Shown here: in pieces, positions 21,244-29,889 of the stretch
How the letters are laid out: every line of letters starts with the position of its first letter
Position numbering within the stretch: the first letter of the stretch is position 1
NCBI RefSeq assembly: GCF_900177515.1
Contig: NZ_FXAK01000005.1
Location: forward strand, 194,501 to 258,500
DNA length: 64,000 nucleotides
Source of the DNA: Azospirillum oryzae
GTDB lineage: Bacteria; Pseudomonadota; Alphaproteobacteria; Azospirillales; Azospirillaceae
Direction of reading: 5' to 3'
Program-made: the position numbers and the translations under genes
The notes under the pieces: model-generated
What the model was told of the DNA's origin: nothing
The model's database searches: none
The model's input: the letters and a program-made list of their open reading frames with translations, nothing else

Positions 21244-22578
21244 ATGGCCGCTTCAGACCTCGCCCGCCCCACCGGCAAATCGCTCAGCGCCGACGATGCG
21301 ACGCTGTCGCTGGTCCGTGCGACCATCGTCGTGCTGGTCCTGCTGCTGGCCGCCTTGCTGACCTGGGCCACGCTGATGCCGGTCAAGGAGGCCGTCGTCA
21401 CCGCCGGACAGGTGGTGCCGTCCGGCAACTCCCAGGTCGTCCAGCATCTGGAGGGCGGCATCGTGTCGGCCATCCTGGTCAAGGAGGGCGATCTGGTCGA
21501 GGCCGGCCAGCCGCTGATCGTCTTCGACCCCAAGCAGGTCCAGGCCGAGCGCGAGCAGATGAACGCCCGCCTGCTGACGCTGGAGCTGCGGGCGGAGCGG
21601 CTGCGCGCCTTCGCCGCCGGGCGGGAGCCGGACTTCACCCGCGCCGCCGGCCCCGGTACGCCGCAGGCGGAGGCCCAGAAGGAGACGCAGATCGCCGACC
21701 AGCGCCTGATCTACGACACCCAGCGCAAGGCCCGCGACACCGCCATCGCCGTGCTGCAGGCCCAGGTGTCGCAGCGCGAGGCCGAACTGGCTCTGTACGA
21801 AGGGCAGCTCGCCAACATCAAGGACCAGATCACCTTCATCACCGGATCGGTCGACATCCGCAACAGGCTGGAGTCCATGGGGCTGTCGTCGAAATTGCAG
21901 TCGCTGGAAACCCAGCGCGAGCAGTCGCGGCTGATGGGCGAGCAGCGGCGGATCGAGGGCCAGATCATCGCCACCCAGCAGGCGATCACCGAGGCCGGCA
22001 ACCGCATCCTCGACCAGTCGGCCAAGCTGTCGCAGGACGCCGTGACCGAGATGGGCACCGTCACCGCCGAGATCGCCCAGCTGCGCGAGGCCCGCGCCAA
22101 GCTGGACGACCGCGCCGAGCGGCTGACCGTGCCGTCGCCGGTGCGCGGGCTGGTGCAGGATCTGCGGGTCAACACCATCGGCGCCGTGGTGCCGGAGGGC
22201 GGCGTCCTGATGCAGATCGTCCCGGTCGACCACGAGATGACGGTCGAGGCGCATGTCACCCCGCGCGACGTCGGCCACCTCCAGGTCGGGCAGGAGGCGA
22301 CGGTCAAGGTGCTGACCTACGACTTCGCCCGCTACGGCGCCATCACCGGCACGTTGCAGCGCATCTCCGCCTCCACCTTCCTGGACGAGCAGAAACGCCC
22401 CTACTACAAGGCGGTCGTGGCGCTCAGCCGCAACCATGTCGGCCGCGACGACGTCGAGCACCCGGTCCTGCCCGGCATGACCACCCAGGTGGAGTTGCCC
22501 ACCGGCGAGCGGTCGCTGCTGGAATATCTGCTGAAGCCGATCTACTTCGCCCTGTCCGACAGCTTCAACGAACGGTGA
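21244..22578 (+). CDS. HlyD-family type I secretion membrane-fusion adaptor
   Basis: A 444-residue protein of usual family length. A short cytoplasmic N-terminus and one membrane helix (about residues 25-47) are followed by the first lipoyl half (QVVQHLEGGIVSAILVKEGD, ~62-85), a long alpha-helical coiled-coil hairpin (~95-290), and the second lipoyl half and beta-barrel (VPSPVRGLVQDLRV onward). The C-terminus has the typical PGMTTQVEL.TGERSLLEYLLKP signature of HlyD/PrtE-type adaptors. It bridges the inner-membrane ABC exporter and a TolC-like outer-membrane channel. It follows the exporter gene by 42 bases, so the two are likely cotranscribed. No outer-membrane channel gene lies in the window, so a shared TolC encoded elsewhere is expected. 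Confidence 0.95.
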   Translation: MAASDLARPTGKSLSADDATLSLVRATIVVLVLLLAALLTWATLMPVKEAVVTAGQVVPSGNSQVVQHLEGGIVSAILVKEGDLVEAGQPLIVFDPKQVQAEREQMNARLLTLELRAERLRAFAAGREPDFTRAAGPGTPQAEAQKETQIADQRLIYDTQRKARDTAIAVLQAQVSQREAELALYEGQLANIKDQITFITGSVDIRNRLESMGLSSKLQSLETQREQSRLMGEQRRIEGQIIATQQAITEAGNRILDQSAKLSQDAVTEMGTVTAEIAQLREARAKLDDRAERLTVPSPVRGLVQDLRVNTIGAVVPEGGVLMQIVPVDHEMTVEAHVTPRDVGHLQVGQEATVKVLTYDFARYGAITGTLQRISASTFLDEQKRPYYKAVVALSRNHVGRDDVEHPVLPGMTTQVELPTGERSLLEYLLKPIYFALSDSFNER

Positions 22579-22582
22579 GAAG

Positions 22583-22666
22583 TCCCCTCTCCCCCGCTCA
22601 CGCGCAAACTACGTTTGCGCTGACGCGACAGGCGGACCTCCGGTCCGCCGAAAGCGGGGAGAGGGA
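22583..22666. repeat. REP-like palindromic intergenic element
   Basis: Nested inverted repeats: an outer pair (pyrimidine-rich arm at 22583-22598 with AGCGGGGAGAGGGA at 22653-22666), an inner perfect hairpin GCGCAAAC-TAC-GTTTGCGC (22602-22620), and a second hairpin GGCGGAC/GTCCGCC (22631-22649). The outer arms share the CCTCTCCCC/GGGGAGAGG core with the element at 33304-33447, so both belong to one dispersed repeat type. It lies 3' of the adaptor gene and may also protect or end that transcript. Confidence 0.6.
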
Positions 22667-22696
22667 GATTGGCCCCCTCCCCCCGGAAACACGAAA

Positions 22697-22726
22697 GGCC
22701 GCCGGTCCTGGAGAGGACGGGCGGCC
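22697..22726 (-). terminator. Hairpin terminator of the 82-aa gene
   Basis: A 7-bp GGCCGCC/GGCGGCC stem (22697-22703 with 22720-22726) with an inner GTCC/GGAC pairing lies about 18 bases past the stop of the minus-strand gene at 22745-22993. On the minus strand it is followed by TTTCGTGTTT, a weak U-rich tract. Confidence 0.5.
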
Positions 22727-22744
22727 CATGAAATGTATAAGCGG

Positions 22745-22993
22745 TCAGTAAGCGCCGAGCGACCGGGCGGCAGCGGCGAATTCCTCGGCCAGCCAGCCTT
22801 CGCGTTCGATCAGGTGGCCCATCAGGCGTTTCAGCGCCGCCTCGCACACCGCGGCGCGCTCGCCATCGGGCAGGCTCGCCACGGCCAGACGGGCGACGAA
22901 GTCGTCAACGACCTGTTCGGCCTTCCGGGTGTCGACTTCGGTCATGACGGGGAACAACCTGGGGTTCGTGTCGGCGAGTTTCTGCGGAATCAT
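22745..22993 (-). CDS. Hypothetical protein, 82 aa
   Basis: A small soluble protein, no signal peptide or membrane helix. The middle and end look alpha-helical (KAEQVVDDFVARLAVASL, then AAVCEAALKRLMGHLIEREG), with an acidic/Leu pattern. I do not recognise a family. It has an AAGG sequence upstream of the ATG and a terminator-like hairpin after the stop, which together support a monocistronic gene. Its context, between the secretion operon and an unknown plus-strand gene, does not suggest a role. Confidence 0.55.
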   Translation of the reverse strand: MIPQKLADTNPRLFPVMTEVDTRKAEQVVDDFVARLAVASLPDGERAAVCEAALKRLMGHLIEREGWLAEEFAAAARSLGAY

Positions 22994-23255
22994 CGGGGCG
23001 CCTTGATGCTGGACGCGTGGCCTTCCCGAATAATGGGTCTACGACCGTCGGGTGTGAAGGAGCGATTTAGCGCTTAAATGAAATAAATTTAGGCCGCATT
23101 TGATACATCTCGTTTCATGTGCCGCCGACCGGTGGCGAAAAGCCGCAAACCGCGGGCATTCTACAGCCCCGACACAGCTCGACAGAATATGTCACGACAT
23201 ACCAGTAGCAATCATTGGTGCCAGTACCTAAAATTGCCGCGACTCAGCAGCGCCC

Positions 23256-24827
23256 GTGAACGCCATGGCCGGCCGCCCCAACCGCAGCGCCTCCCTTCAG
23301 ACCGTGCCGCTCCACGCGGTGGAACCGGATCCGGCAGCCGTCAGCCTCGACAAGGTCAAGGCGATCCTGGCCCCGCTGGACCGGGCGCAGAAGTCCAAGC
23401 TGTTCGAACTGGTGCAGGCCGGCCATCTGGAAGACGACCAGATGACGGTGGAGGTCGGCCGCCTGATCGTCGCCATGCTGAACGGCCCGCGCACCGAACA
23501 TGCCCGACGCATCTGGACCGGCTGGTTCGACCCGGTGATGCTGCGCACCGATGCGCTGATGCTGGCGGAAAGCCGGCCGCCGGGCTGCATGCATGTGGTC
23601 GACGCCAGCGCCTGGTGGTTCGCCCTGCTGCCGCATCTGCGCGACCTTGCCGGGCGGGTCCAGTCCGACATCGCCGACCGGGCGAGCGAACATCCGCTGG
23701 ATGCCGTCCTCGCCTCCCCCGCCGCGGCGGGGTGGGCGGAGGAGCTTCGCGTGAGTTCGCTGGAGATCCTGCGCCGGCGCGGCGCGGCCGGGCCGCTGCT
23801 GGCGACCGCCAATGCGGAGCGGATCACCCTGCTGCGCAAGCGCGGGCTGACCGGGGTGGCGCCGCTGTCGTTCGGCGATCTGGCGATGCTGGACTCCATG
23901 CTGGAGCATGCCCCGCTGTGGAAGGGCGCCATCCGCCCGCGCGACACCATCGGCGTCCTGCACATGGTGTCGGAGATGGCGGAGCGCGGCGCGGCCACGG
24001 GCGGTGGTGCGGAGGGCGCGATGCACTACGCGCTCGCCCTGATCAACGGATCGCGCGATCCCGACCAGGCGCTGGCGCTCCACGGCCTGTCGCCCAACCC
24101 GGCCCTGGTCGAGGCGGCGGTCGGTCATGTGCAGTTCGCCTGGCAATGCCTGCGCCAGAAGCTGGAGGACCTGCATCTCGGCCGCCCCGCCCCGCCGCAG
24201 CTGACCGCCGGCGAGACGGTGGACCGGCTGCAGGAGCGCGCCTTCCGCTGGTATGACGCGCTGCAGGGCTTCGGCGTCGAGCGCGGCGGGCGCAACTGGG
24301 CGGCGGTGTCCGCCGCCGTCGGCCGGGTGACCGGGCTGGTGGAGGGAGAGGTGGTGCCGGTGCTGAGCCACCGCCTGCTGACGCTGAACGCCAGCAGTTC
24401 GGCCCGGCCGCTGATCGACCCGGTGCGCTTCATCAACGGCTTCAACCACCGGCTTCGCCGCCGCGGCATCGCCGCCTCGACCAACCCCTGGCTGACGGCG
24501 ATCGGCGAGCATCTGGCCGGCCTGTTCCGGCAGATCGGTGCCTATGGCCGCGAGGATGCGCTGTCGGCCATGGCCGAACTGTGCGAACTGGCGGAAGAGA
24601 CCGGCTATCCCATCGAGGTGACGGCCATCGACAAGACGCTGCTGGCCATCGCCGAGCGGGCGCTGCGCGACGGCCGCGAACTGAACGCCGCGGAAAACAG
24701 GCTGATCGAGCGCGTCGTCACCGTCGCGACCGAGGAACGCCGCCGCTGCCGCTGGTGGGTGTCGGGCGAACTGGTCAGCCTGCTGGACGCCGCCCAGCAG
24801 CGCGGCATCGGCCCGACACCGCAATAG
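23256..24827 (+). CDS. Hypothetical protein, 523 aa
   Basis: A long soluble protein, mostly helical by composition, rich in Ala, Leu and Arg, without signal peptide or obvious membrane helices. I recognise no domain. Notable stretches are KVKAILAPLDRAQKSKLFEL near residues 34-53, a Trp-rich segment (ARRIWTGWFDPVML and DASAWWFALLPHL), and a C-terminal helical region with paired tryptophans (RRCRWWVSGELVSLL). The gene is monocistronic and its 3' end almost meets the convergent LuxR-type regulator (10 bases apart). Start is GTG 23256 or ATG 23265; neither has a clear ribosome binding site. The intact 523-codon frame and normal codon use argue that it is real; the function is unknown. Confidence 0.75.
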   Translation: MNAMAGRPNRSASLQTVPLHAVEPDPAAVSLDKVKAILAPLDRAQKSKLFELVQAGHLEDDQMTVEVGRLIVAMLNGPRTEHARRIWTGWFDPVMLRTDALMLAESRPPGCMHVVDASAWWFALLPHLRDLAGRVQSDIADRASEHPLDAVLASPAAAGWAEELRVSSLEILRRRGAAGPLLATANAERITLLRKRGLTGVAPLSFGDLAMLDSMLEHAPLWKGAIRPRDTIGVLHMVSEMAERGAATGGGAEGAMHYALALINGSRDPDQALALHGLSPNPALVEAAVGHVQFAWQCLRQKLEDLHLGRPAPPQLTAGETVDRLQERAFRWYDALQGFGVERGGRNWAAVSAAVGRVTGLVEGEVVPVLSHRLLTLNASSSARPLIDPVRFINGFNHRLRRRGIAASTNPWLTAIGEHLAGLFRQIGAYGREDALSAMAELCELAEETGYPIEVTAIDKTLLAIAERALRDGRELNAAENRLIERVVTVATEERRRCRWWVSGELVSLLDAAQQRGIGPTPQ

Positions 24828-24837
24828 ACGAGCCCGT

Positions 24838-25584
24838 TCAGGACTGCAGCTTGATCCCGGCCTTCATGGTGGCCAGCGCCAGCTGGGTGCGGTTGCGCAC
24901 GCCCAGCCGCTGCATCACCGTGCGCAGATGCACCTTGATGGTGCCCTCCAGCACGCCGAGCGCGCGGGCGATCTCCTTGTTGGACTGGCCTTCCAGCAGG
25001 AGGCGCAGCACCTCGCGCTGGCGCTCGGTCAGGCTGCTGACGGCGTCGTTTTCGCTACGCGCCTGGGCGGGGGCAGAAGCCAGCGCAATCCGGACCCGCT
25101 GCCCATCGGGCGGTGTGGGCGGCGCCGGGGCGAAGATGCCGCCCTCCAGCACGATGGGCAGCGCCTGGTCAAGCACCGCCCCTTCACAGCCCTTGTTGAC
25201 GAAGCCGCGGGCACCGGCACGGATGCAGGAAGCGATGACGTTGCCGTCGGTCGCCCCGGAGACGACGATCAGCGGCACGTCGCCGGCGGCATCCAGCATG
25301 TCGGTCAGGCCGCTGTGCTCGTCGCTGTCGCCCATCTGCAGGTCGTAGAGGATGGCGGTGAGGTCCCGTTCCGACCGTGCCTTGCGCATGGCCTCGGCCA
25401 GCGATCCCGCCTCCACGATCACGACGTCCGGATAGCGCTGCCGCAGGGCCAGGGACAGGCCATAGCGGACCAGCGCATGATCGTCGACGATCAGGAACTT
25501 GAGGGGATCGTCGGACGATGTCCGGCGGTCAGACACCATGTTCAGCTCTGCGGAACCATGGGCGTGCTGCGCGTGATGATCCAC
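24838..25584 (-). CDS. NarL/LuxR-family response regulator
   Basis: 248 residues: an N-terminal receiver domain (acidic pair in FLIVDDHALVRYG, predicted phospho-Asp in ILYDLQMGD, conserved Lys in FVNKG) and a C-terminal LuxR-type helix-turn-helix (LTERQREVLRLLLEGQSNKE, then ARALGVLEGTIKVHLRTVM). The start is GTG 25584, supported by AAGAGGA about 7 bases upstream; an internal ATG at 25539 would still keep the receiver. It lies downstream of, and on the same strand as, the PAS histidine kinase (236 bases away), which is the likely partner. Targets are not apparent. The spacing suggests it may have its own promoter. Confidence 0.92.
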   Translation of the reverse strand: MDHHAQHAHGSAELNMVSDRRTSSDDPLKFLIVDDHALVRYGLSLALRQRYPDVVIVEAGSLAEAMRKARSERDLTAILYDLQMGDSDEHSGLTDMLDAAGDVPLIVVSGATDGNVIASCIRAGARGFVNKGCEGAVLDQALPIVLEGGIFAPAPPTPPDGQRVRIALASAPAQARSENDAVSSLTERQREVLRLLLEGQSNKEIARALGVLEGTIKVHLRTVMQRLGVRNRTQLALATMKAGIKLQS

Positions 25585-25820
25585 GTTTGTTCCTCTTCAT
25601 CGATCAAAGGCACCAACTCCCGCCTGCTAAGCGGGGCGAAAGCAAAACTCTAGTTCCAAGCCACCGCCGCGATGAACCTTCCCATGCGGATATCCATGGG
25701 GTGCATGGGGATGAGAGGTCAGCGAACCGAAGGTGGCAAAGCGGCTGTTGTGCGCATTATCCTTTCCTGCAACATCAACCTCTGCGGTTTCCCCCGAACC
25801 TGCGCCGTCGGGCGGGCCTA

Positions 25821-27275
25821 TCAGGCAAGCGGCACCGTGACAGAAAAGACGGAGCCCCGGCCCGGCCAGGACCGCAAGCCGACCTCGTGGTCGAGCTGGC
25901 GGGCCAGCCGCGCGACGATGGCGAGGCCAAGGCCGACCCCGCGCCGCTGGTCGCGGTTGCGGCTGTCGAGCTGCCGGAACTCCTCGAAAATGACGGTCTG
26001 GCTGCGCTCGTCGATGCCGGGTCCGGTGTCCCACACCTCGATCCGCAGGCTGCTGCGCCCCTTTCCGTCGCGGCAGCGGCGGCTGCCCAGCAGGATCGAG
26101 CCGGAGTTGGTGTATTTCAGCGCATTCGCAAGGAGGTTCCGCAGAATTCGCTCCAGAAGCTGCGCGTCGCTGAACACCTCCGCGCTGCAGGGCATGACGC
26201 GGAAGCGCAGCCCGCGCATCTCCGCCTGGATCGTGAACTCACCCTGGATCGCCTCCAGCATGTCGCGCATCGACAGCGGCTCGATCATCGGTTCCAATGC
26301 CCCGGCGTCCAGCCGCGCGGTGTCCAGCATGCCGTCCAGCAAGGTGCGGATCGACAGGTGCGCGGCCAGAAGTCCGCCCAGTATCGGTTGCTCCCCGTCA
26401 CCCAGCCGGTGGCGCAGCACGTCCAGGAATAGCCCCATCGACATCACCGGCTGGCGCAGGTCATGGCTGGCCGAGCCGAGAAGCTGCAGCTTGTCGGCAT
26501 CGGCGGCGCGCAGACGCGTCAGTTCTTCGTTGGAGCGTGCGAGGTGGGCGTTGGCCTCCTCCACCTGCTCCAGCGAGAGGCGCAGTTCCTCGTCCATTGC
26601 GCGCAGTTCTTCCAGGGAGGCCTGAAGTTCGGTGTCGGACCGGTCGAATTCCCTGGTCCGGCTGTCCAGCGCGTTTTCCCGCAGCGACAGCCTTTCCTGT
26701 ACCGCTTCCAACTGCGACAGCGTTTCGCGGTATCGTCCGTTTGCGGTGAACAGTTCCTTGCGCAGCTGCGCAATGGTCTCGTCCGCCTCCTGCTGGCGCC
26801 GCTCCAGATCCTCGACCAGCGTCTGCGCCTGCTCAAGCTCGTCGTAAAGCCGCTGGACCGCGGAGGGAGAGCAGTCCTCCTTCAGGTCGCCGGCCACGCA
26901 GATGAAATGCTCGGTCTCGCCGCTGGGGCCGATCAGCGGGGTGATGACCAGGGTGCACAGATATTCGCTGCCGTCCTTGCGCCGATTGACCAGGGTGCCG
27001 CGCGCGTGTTCCCCATCCAGCAGATCCTGCTTGATGGCGGCGGCCACCGCCTTGTCGGTGCGGGGGCACTGCATGAAACGGGGGGACCGGCCGATCACCT
27101 CGTCGGCACGATAGCCGGTCAGACGGGTGAAGGCTCGGTTGACATAGCGGATGGTCGGACCCGGAGCGGCGAGGTTCCGGTCGGTGACGATGACGGCGAC
27201 ATCCAGCCGATCCCACATCGGCTGGACGATCAGCGGCTTTGCCTTAATGTCTTTCAGTCCATGCACGTCCGACAT
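25821..27275 (-). CDS. PAS-domain histidine kinase
   Basis: 484 residues, soluble. An N-terminal PAS/PAC domain (~15-140; VIGRSPRFMQCPRTD, then RRKDGSEY), a long coiled coil rich in Glu/Leu (~150-270), and a kinase core: H-box SASHDLRQPVMSM, N-box LLANALKYTNSG, G1 WDTGPGID and G2 GVGLGLAIVARLA. The PAS sequence resembles LOV domains, but the flavin-binding cysteine position holds Pro (GRSPRF instead of GRNCRF), so it is not a LOV photoreceptor. Start chosen at the ATG at 27275 (AAAAAGGA upstream) over an upstream one at 27311. It lies between the CheR-PAS gene and the LuxR-type regulator on the same strand. Confidence 0.9.
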   Translation of the reverse strand: MSDVHGLKDIKAKPLIVQPMWDRLDVAVIVTDRNLAAPGPTIRYVNRAFTRLTGYRADEVIGRSPRFMQCPRTDKAVAAAIKQDLLDGEHARGTLVNRRKDGSEYLCTLVITPLIGPSGETEHFICVAGDLKEDCSPSAVQRLYDELEQAQTLVEDLERRQQEADETIAQLRKELFTANGRYRETLSQLEAVQERLSLRENALDSRTREFDRSDTELQASLEELRAMDEELRLSLEQVEEANAHLARSNEELTRLRAADADKLQLLGSASHDLRQPVMSMGLFLDVLRHRLGDGEQPILGGLLAAHLSIRTLLDGMLDTARLDAGALEPMIEPLSMRDMLEAIQGEFTIQAEMRGLRFRVMPCSAEVFSDAQLLERILRNLLANALKYTNSGSILLGSRRCRDGKGRSSLRIEVWDTGPGIDERSQTVIFEEFRQLDSRNRDQRRGVGLGLAIVARLARQLDHEVGLRSWPGRGSVFSVTVPLA

Positions 27276-27462
27276 GCCAACGCAGTCCTTTTTCGAGGCC
27301 AGGCGGTCCACGCTGCATGAAGCCGGGTCATTACACCGGCGCTCAGTTCATCATATCAACTGTCGCGACACCATGCCGTTACGGCCATATATCTTCAGAT
27401 CAGTGTGGCCGGTTCTGCCATGCCGCCGGCGCCGCAGAGGGAGCCGCGGCGCCGGTCGCCGA

Positions 27463-29733
27463 TTACCGCGATACCGGCTCCGCCCGGCTGTCGTCGATAC
27501 CGATGCGCTGCCGCTTCGCGACGTCGTGGGAGATCACCACCAGGATCGGCGGATCCTCCTGCCCGAAATACTGCATGCACATCTCGACCTGTCGCGGCGG
27601 CTTGTTGCTGCTCTCGATGGTCGTCTCGACGACGATCTCCGCCTTCTCGCCCGACAGCAGCGGGGCGACAAGCCGGGTGAAGGCGCCGGCATCGATCTCC
27701 GGCATCAGGTCATGCAGGGCGATCTGGCGGAGGAAATCCAGCGAATAGCCCAGCTTCTCCTCCGCCCCCTTGTTGACCAGATGGAAATGGAAGGTGGTGG
27801 GATCGAGGAAATAGACCTCGTTCAGGGATTGCCCGACGATGCGGCCGAGATAGCGGATGAAGGCGTCGGACCGCCGACGCTCGGTCACGTCCTCCACGAT
27901 CAGGATGACGCCGCGCGGCTGCCGGCTGTCATAGAGCAGCGGCGACAGGCGGATGCGGCAGTCGATCCGGCGACCGCGCCGGTCCATCGCCTCGATCTCC
28001 GTCGCTTCGGCCGGCATCTGCGTCGTCAGCGCGTCGTGCAGGGCGTCGCGCAACCGCTGCACCGGCAGGCCGATGTCGAGGTTAAGGAAGGACTGGCCGG
28101 TCACCTCCTCGTTGCGCAGCCCCCAGACATTCTCGCACCAGCGGTTCCAGGACTGGACCAGCAGGTTGTCGTCCAGCACGACGATGCCGGCGTCGATGCT
28201 GCGCAGGACGGATTCGGAATAGCGCCGGTACTCGCCCGCCTCGTCGCTCTGGCGCCGCATCTCCTCGTTGGTGACCTCAAGCTCCTCGTTGGTCGAGCGC
28301 AGCTCCTCGTTCATGGTCTCCAGTTCCTCGTTGGTGGACTGGAGTTCCTCGTTGGTCGTCTCCAACTCCTCGTTGGTCGACTGCAGCTCCTCGTTGGTGG
28401 TTTCCAGCTCCTCGTTGGAGGATTGGAGTTCCTCGATGGTGGTCTCCAGGCTTTCCTGCGCGACCTCGACCTCCTGCTGCAGCATGAAGACGCGGCTGGT
28501 GTCCTGGAAACTCAACAGCGTGCCGAAGGGCTTGCCGTCGCGGCCGAACAGGGGCGAAACCTCGATGGTCAGGCGCATCGCCTCGCCGCCCGCCCGATTG
28601 AAAGGCTGATGGTCGATGCGGACCATGCGTCCGGTGTTGCGCACCTCCTCGATCTGGCTGCGCAACTCCGTCGGACGATAGGAAATCGTCAGATCCTGGA
28701 AGGGGCGGCCGATGTCCGGTTCCTCGATGTCGAACAGGCGGCGGGCCAGCAGGTTGGCGAAGATCAGTTGGCCGTCGGAGCCGACCGCCATGTAGGCCGC
28801 GGAACTGCCGTCGACGATGCTTTCCAGCAGGCGGGTGTGCTGGCTGTTCCGTCCGTTGGGCAGGTCGGCCGCCAGCGTCAGGCTGCCGCCGGCTGTGCGG
28901 CGCCATTCCTGCGGAACCTTGGTGAAGATGCGGCTTTTCAGGTCCACCGCATCGAACATGCGCGACCGTGCCAGCTGGGTTTCCGCCTTGCCGAGGAACA
29001 GGACCCCTTCGTTGACCAGTGCATAGTGCAGGCGCGGCAGGACGATGGCCTGGGTGTCCGCCTCCAGATAGATCAGCAGGTTGCGGCAGACCAGCAGGTC
29101 GATGCGCGAGATCGGCGCGTCGCTGACCACATTGTGCCGGCCGAAGATCACGCATTTGCGCAGTTCGCGCTGGAAGACGTAATGGTTGCCGGTGCGCTCG
29201 AAATAGCGCTCCAGCAGCGGTTGCGGCACCGATTCCACATCGCGCGGGGCATAGGTGGCATGGCGCGCGGTGTTCAGCGCGTCTTCGTCGAGATCGGTCG
29301 CGTAAATCTTGACCCGCCGGCAGAAATCCGTGCTGCCGAGATGCTCGGCGAACAGCATCGCCAGCGAATAGGGTTCCTCCCCCGAGGCGCAGCCGACGCT
29401 CCAGATCCGGATCTGCGCCTTGTCACCCTTGCGTTCGATGATCTGGGGAACGACCTCACGGCGCAGCACCTCCCACGCCTCCTTGTCGCGGAAGAAGGAG
29501 GTGACGTTGATCAGGACGGTGTTCAGCAGGTCGATGAATTCCTGCGGATGGGCCTCCAGGAAACCATGATAGGCGTTGAAGCTGTCGCAGCCCACCTCCT
29601 CCATCCGGCGCCGGATCCGGCGTTCCAGGCTGGTCCGCTTGTAGCCGCGGAAGTCGATGCCGCGACTTTCCTGTATGTGGCGGATCAGATTGGAAAAGTC
29701 GCTGTCCGGATTATCGTTGCTGCTGGTCATCAT
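27463..29733 (-). CDS. CheR-type methyltransferase with coiled coil and PAS domains
   Basis: 756 residues. The N-terminal ~280 residues are a CheR methyltransferase: an N-terminal helical domain (SLERRIRRRMEEVG), then a SAM-binding core (IWSVGCASGEEPYSLAML) and CRNLLIYL. Next come a PAS domain (~300-420), a striking repetitive coiled coil (~431-494, see the repeat entry), and a second PAS/PAC (~515-630) with a further PAS-like C-terminus. No CheB part is present in this chain; a separate CheB-like protein is encoded divergently at 29890. In related proteins CheR methylates glutamates; chimeras of this type usually tune histidine kinases rather than flagellar receptors. The kinase and LuxR regulator downstream are likely partners. 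Confidence 0.88.
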   Translation of the reverse strand: MMTSSNDNPDSDFSNLIRHIQESRGIDFRGYKRTSLERRIRRRMEEVGCDSFNAYHGFLEAHPQEFIDLLNTVLINVTSFFRDKEAWEVLRREVVPQIIERKGDKAQIRIWSVGCASGEEPYSLAMLFAEHLGSTDFCRRVKIYATDLDEDALNTARHATYAPRDVESVPQPLLERYFERTGNHYVFQRELRKCVIFGRHNVVSDAPISRIDLLVCRNLLIYLEADTQAIVLPRLHYALVNEGVLFLGKAETQLARSRMFDAVDLKSRIFTKVPQEWRRTAGGSLTLAADLPNGRNSQHTRLLESIVDGSSAAYMAVGSDGQLIFANLLARRLFDIEEPDIGRPFQDLTISYRPTELRSQIEEVRNTGRMVRIDHQPFNRAGGEAMRLTIEVSPLFGRDGKPFGTLLSFQDTSRVFMLQQEVEVAQESLETTIEELQSSNEELETTNEELQSTNEELETTNEELQSTNEELETMNEELRSTNEELEVTNEEMRRQSDEAGEYRRYSESVLRSIDAGIVVLDDNLLVQSWNRWCENVWGLRNEEVTGQSFLNLDIGLPVQRLRDALHDALTTQMPAEATEIEAMDRRGRRIDCRIRLSPLLYDSRQPRGVILIVEDVTERRRSDAFIRYLGRIVGQSLNEVYFLDPTTFHFHLVNKGAEEKLGYSLDFLRQIALHDLMPEIDAGAFTRLVAPLLSGEKAEIVVETTIESSNKPPRQVEMCMQYFGQEDPPILVVISHDVAKRQRIGIDDSRAEPVSR
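28255..28440 (-). repeat. Coding tandem repeat: 14-residue coiled-coil units
   Basis: Inside the CheR-PAS gene, the unit EELQSTNEELETTN (two heptads) is repeated about four and a half times with small changes (ELQSSN, ELETMN, ELRSTN, ELEVTN). The DNA repeats with period 42, and partly 21, bases. It should form a long parallel coiled coil linking the two sensory parts; unit number could change by slippage. Confidence 0.85.
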
Positions 29734-29889
29734 ATCTATCTTCGCCGTGTCGGGCGGAGCATAGACGGCAATCTACAGTTTGCTCAAGCGGAGTGACGTC
29801 GTAGATCCCAGATCCAGATCCGTTTGGATCGAAGTGGAAATTCTTGACTCAGCATTGCGACGCAACAGGCGGCTGGCTGTTCATGATCC

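Noticed and set aside
25821-27275. LOV blue-light receptor kinase
   Set aside because: The PAS motif resembles LOV but the flavin-binding Cys position is Pro (GRSPRF), so no photo-adduct can form.
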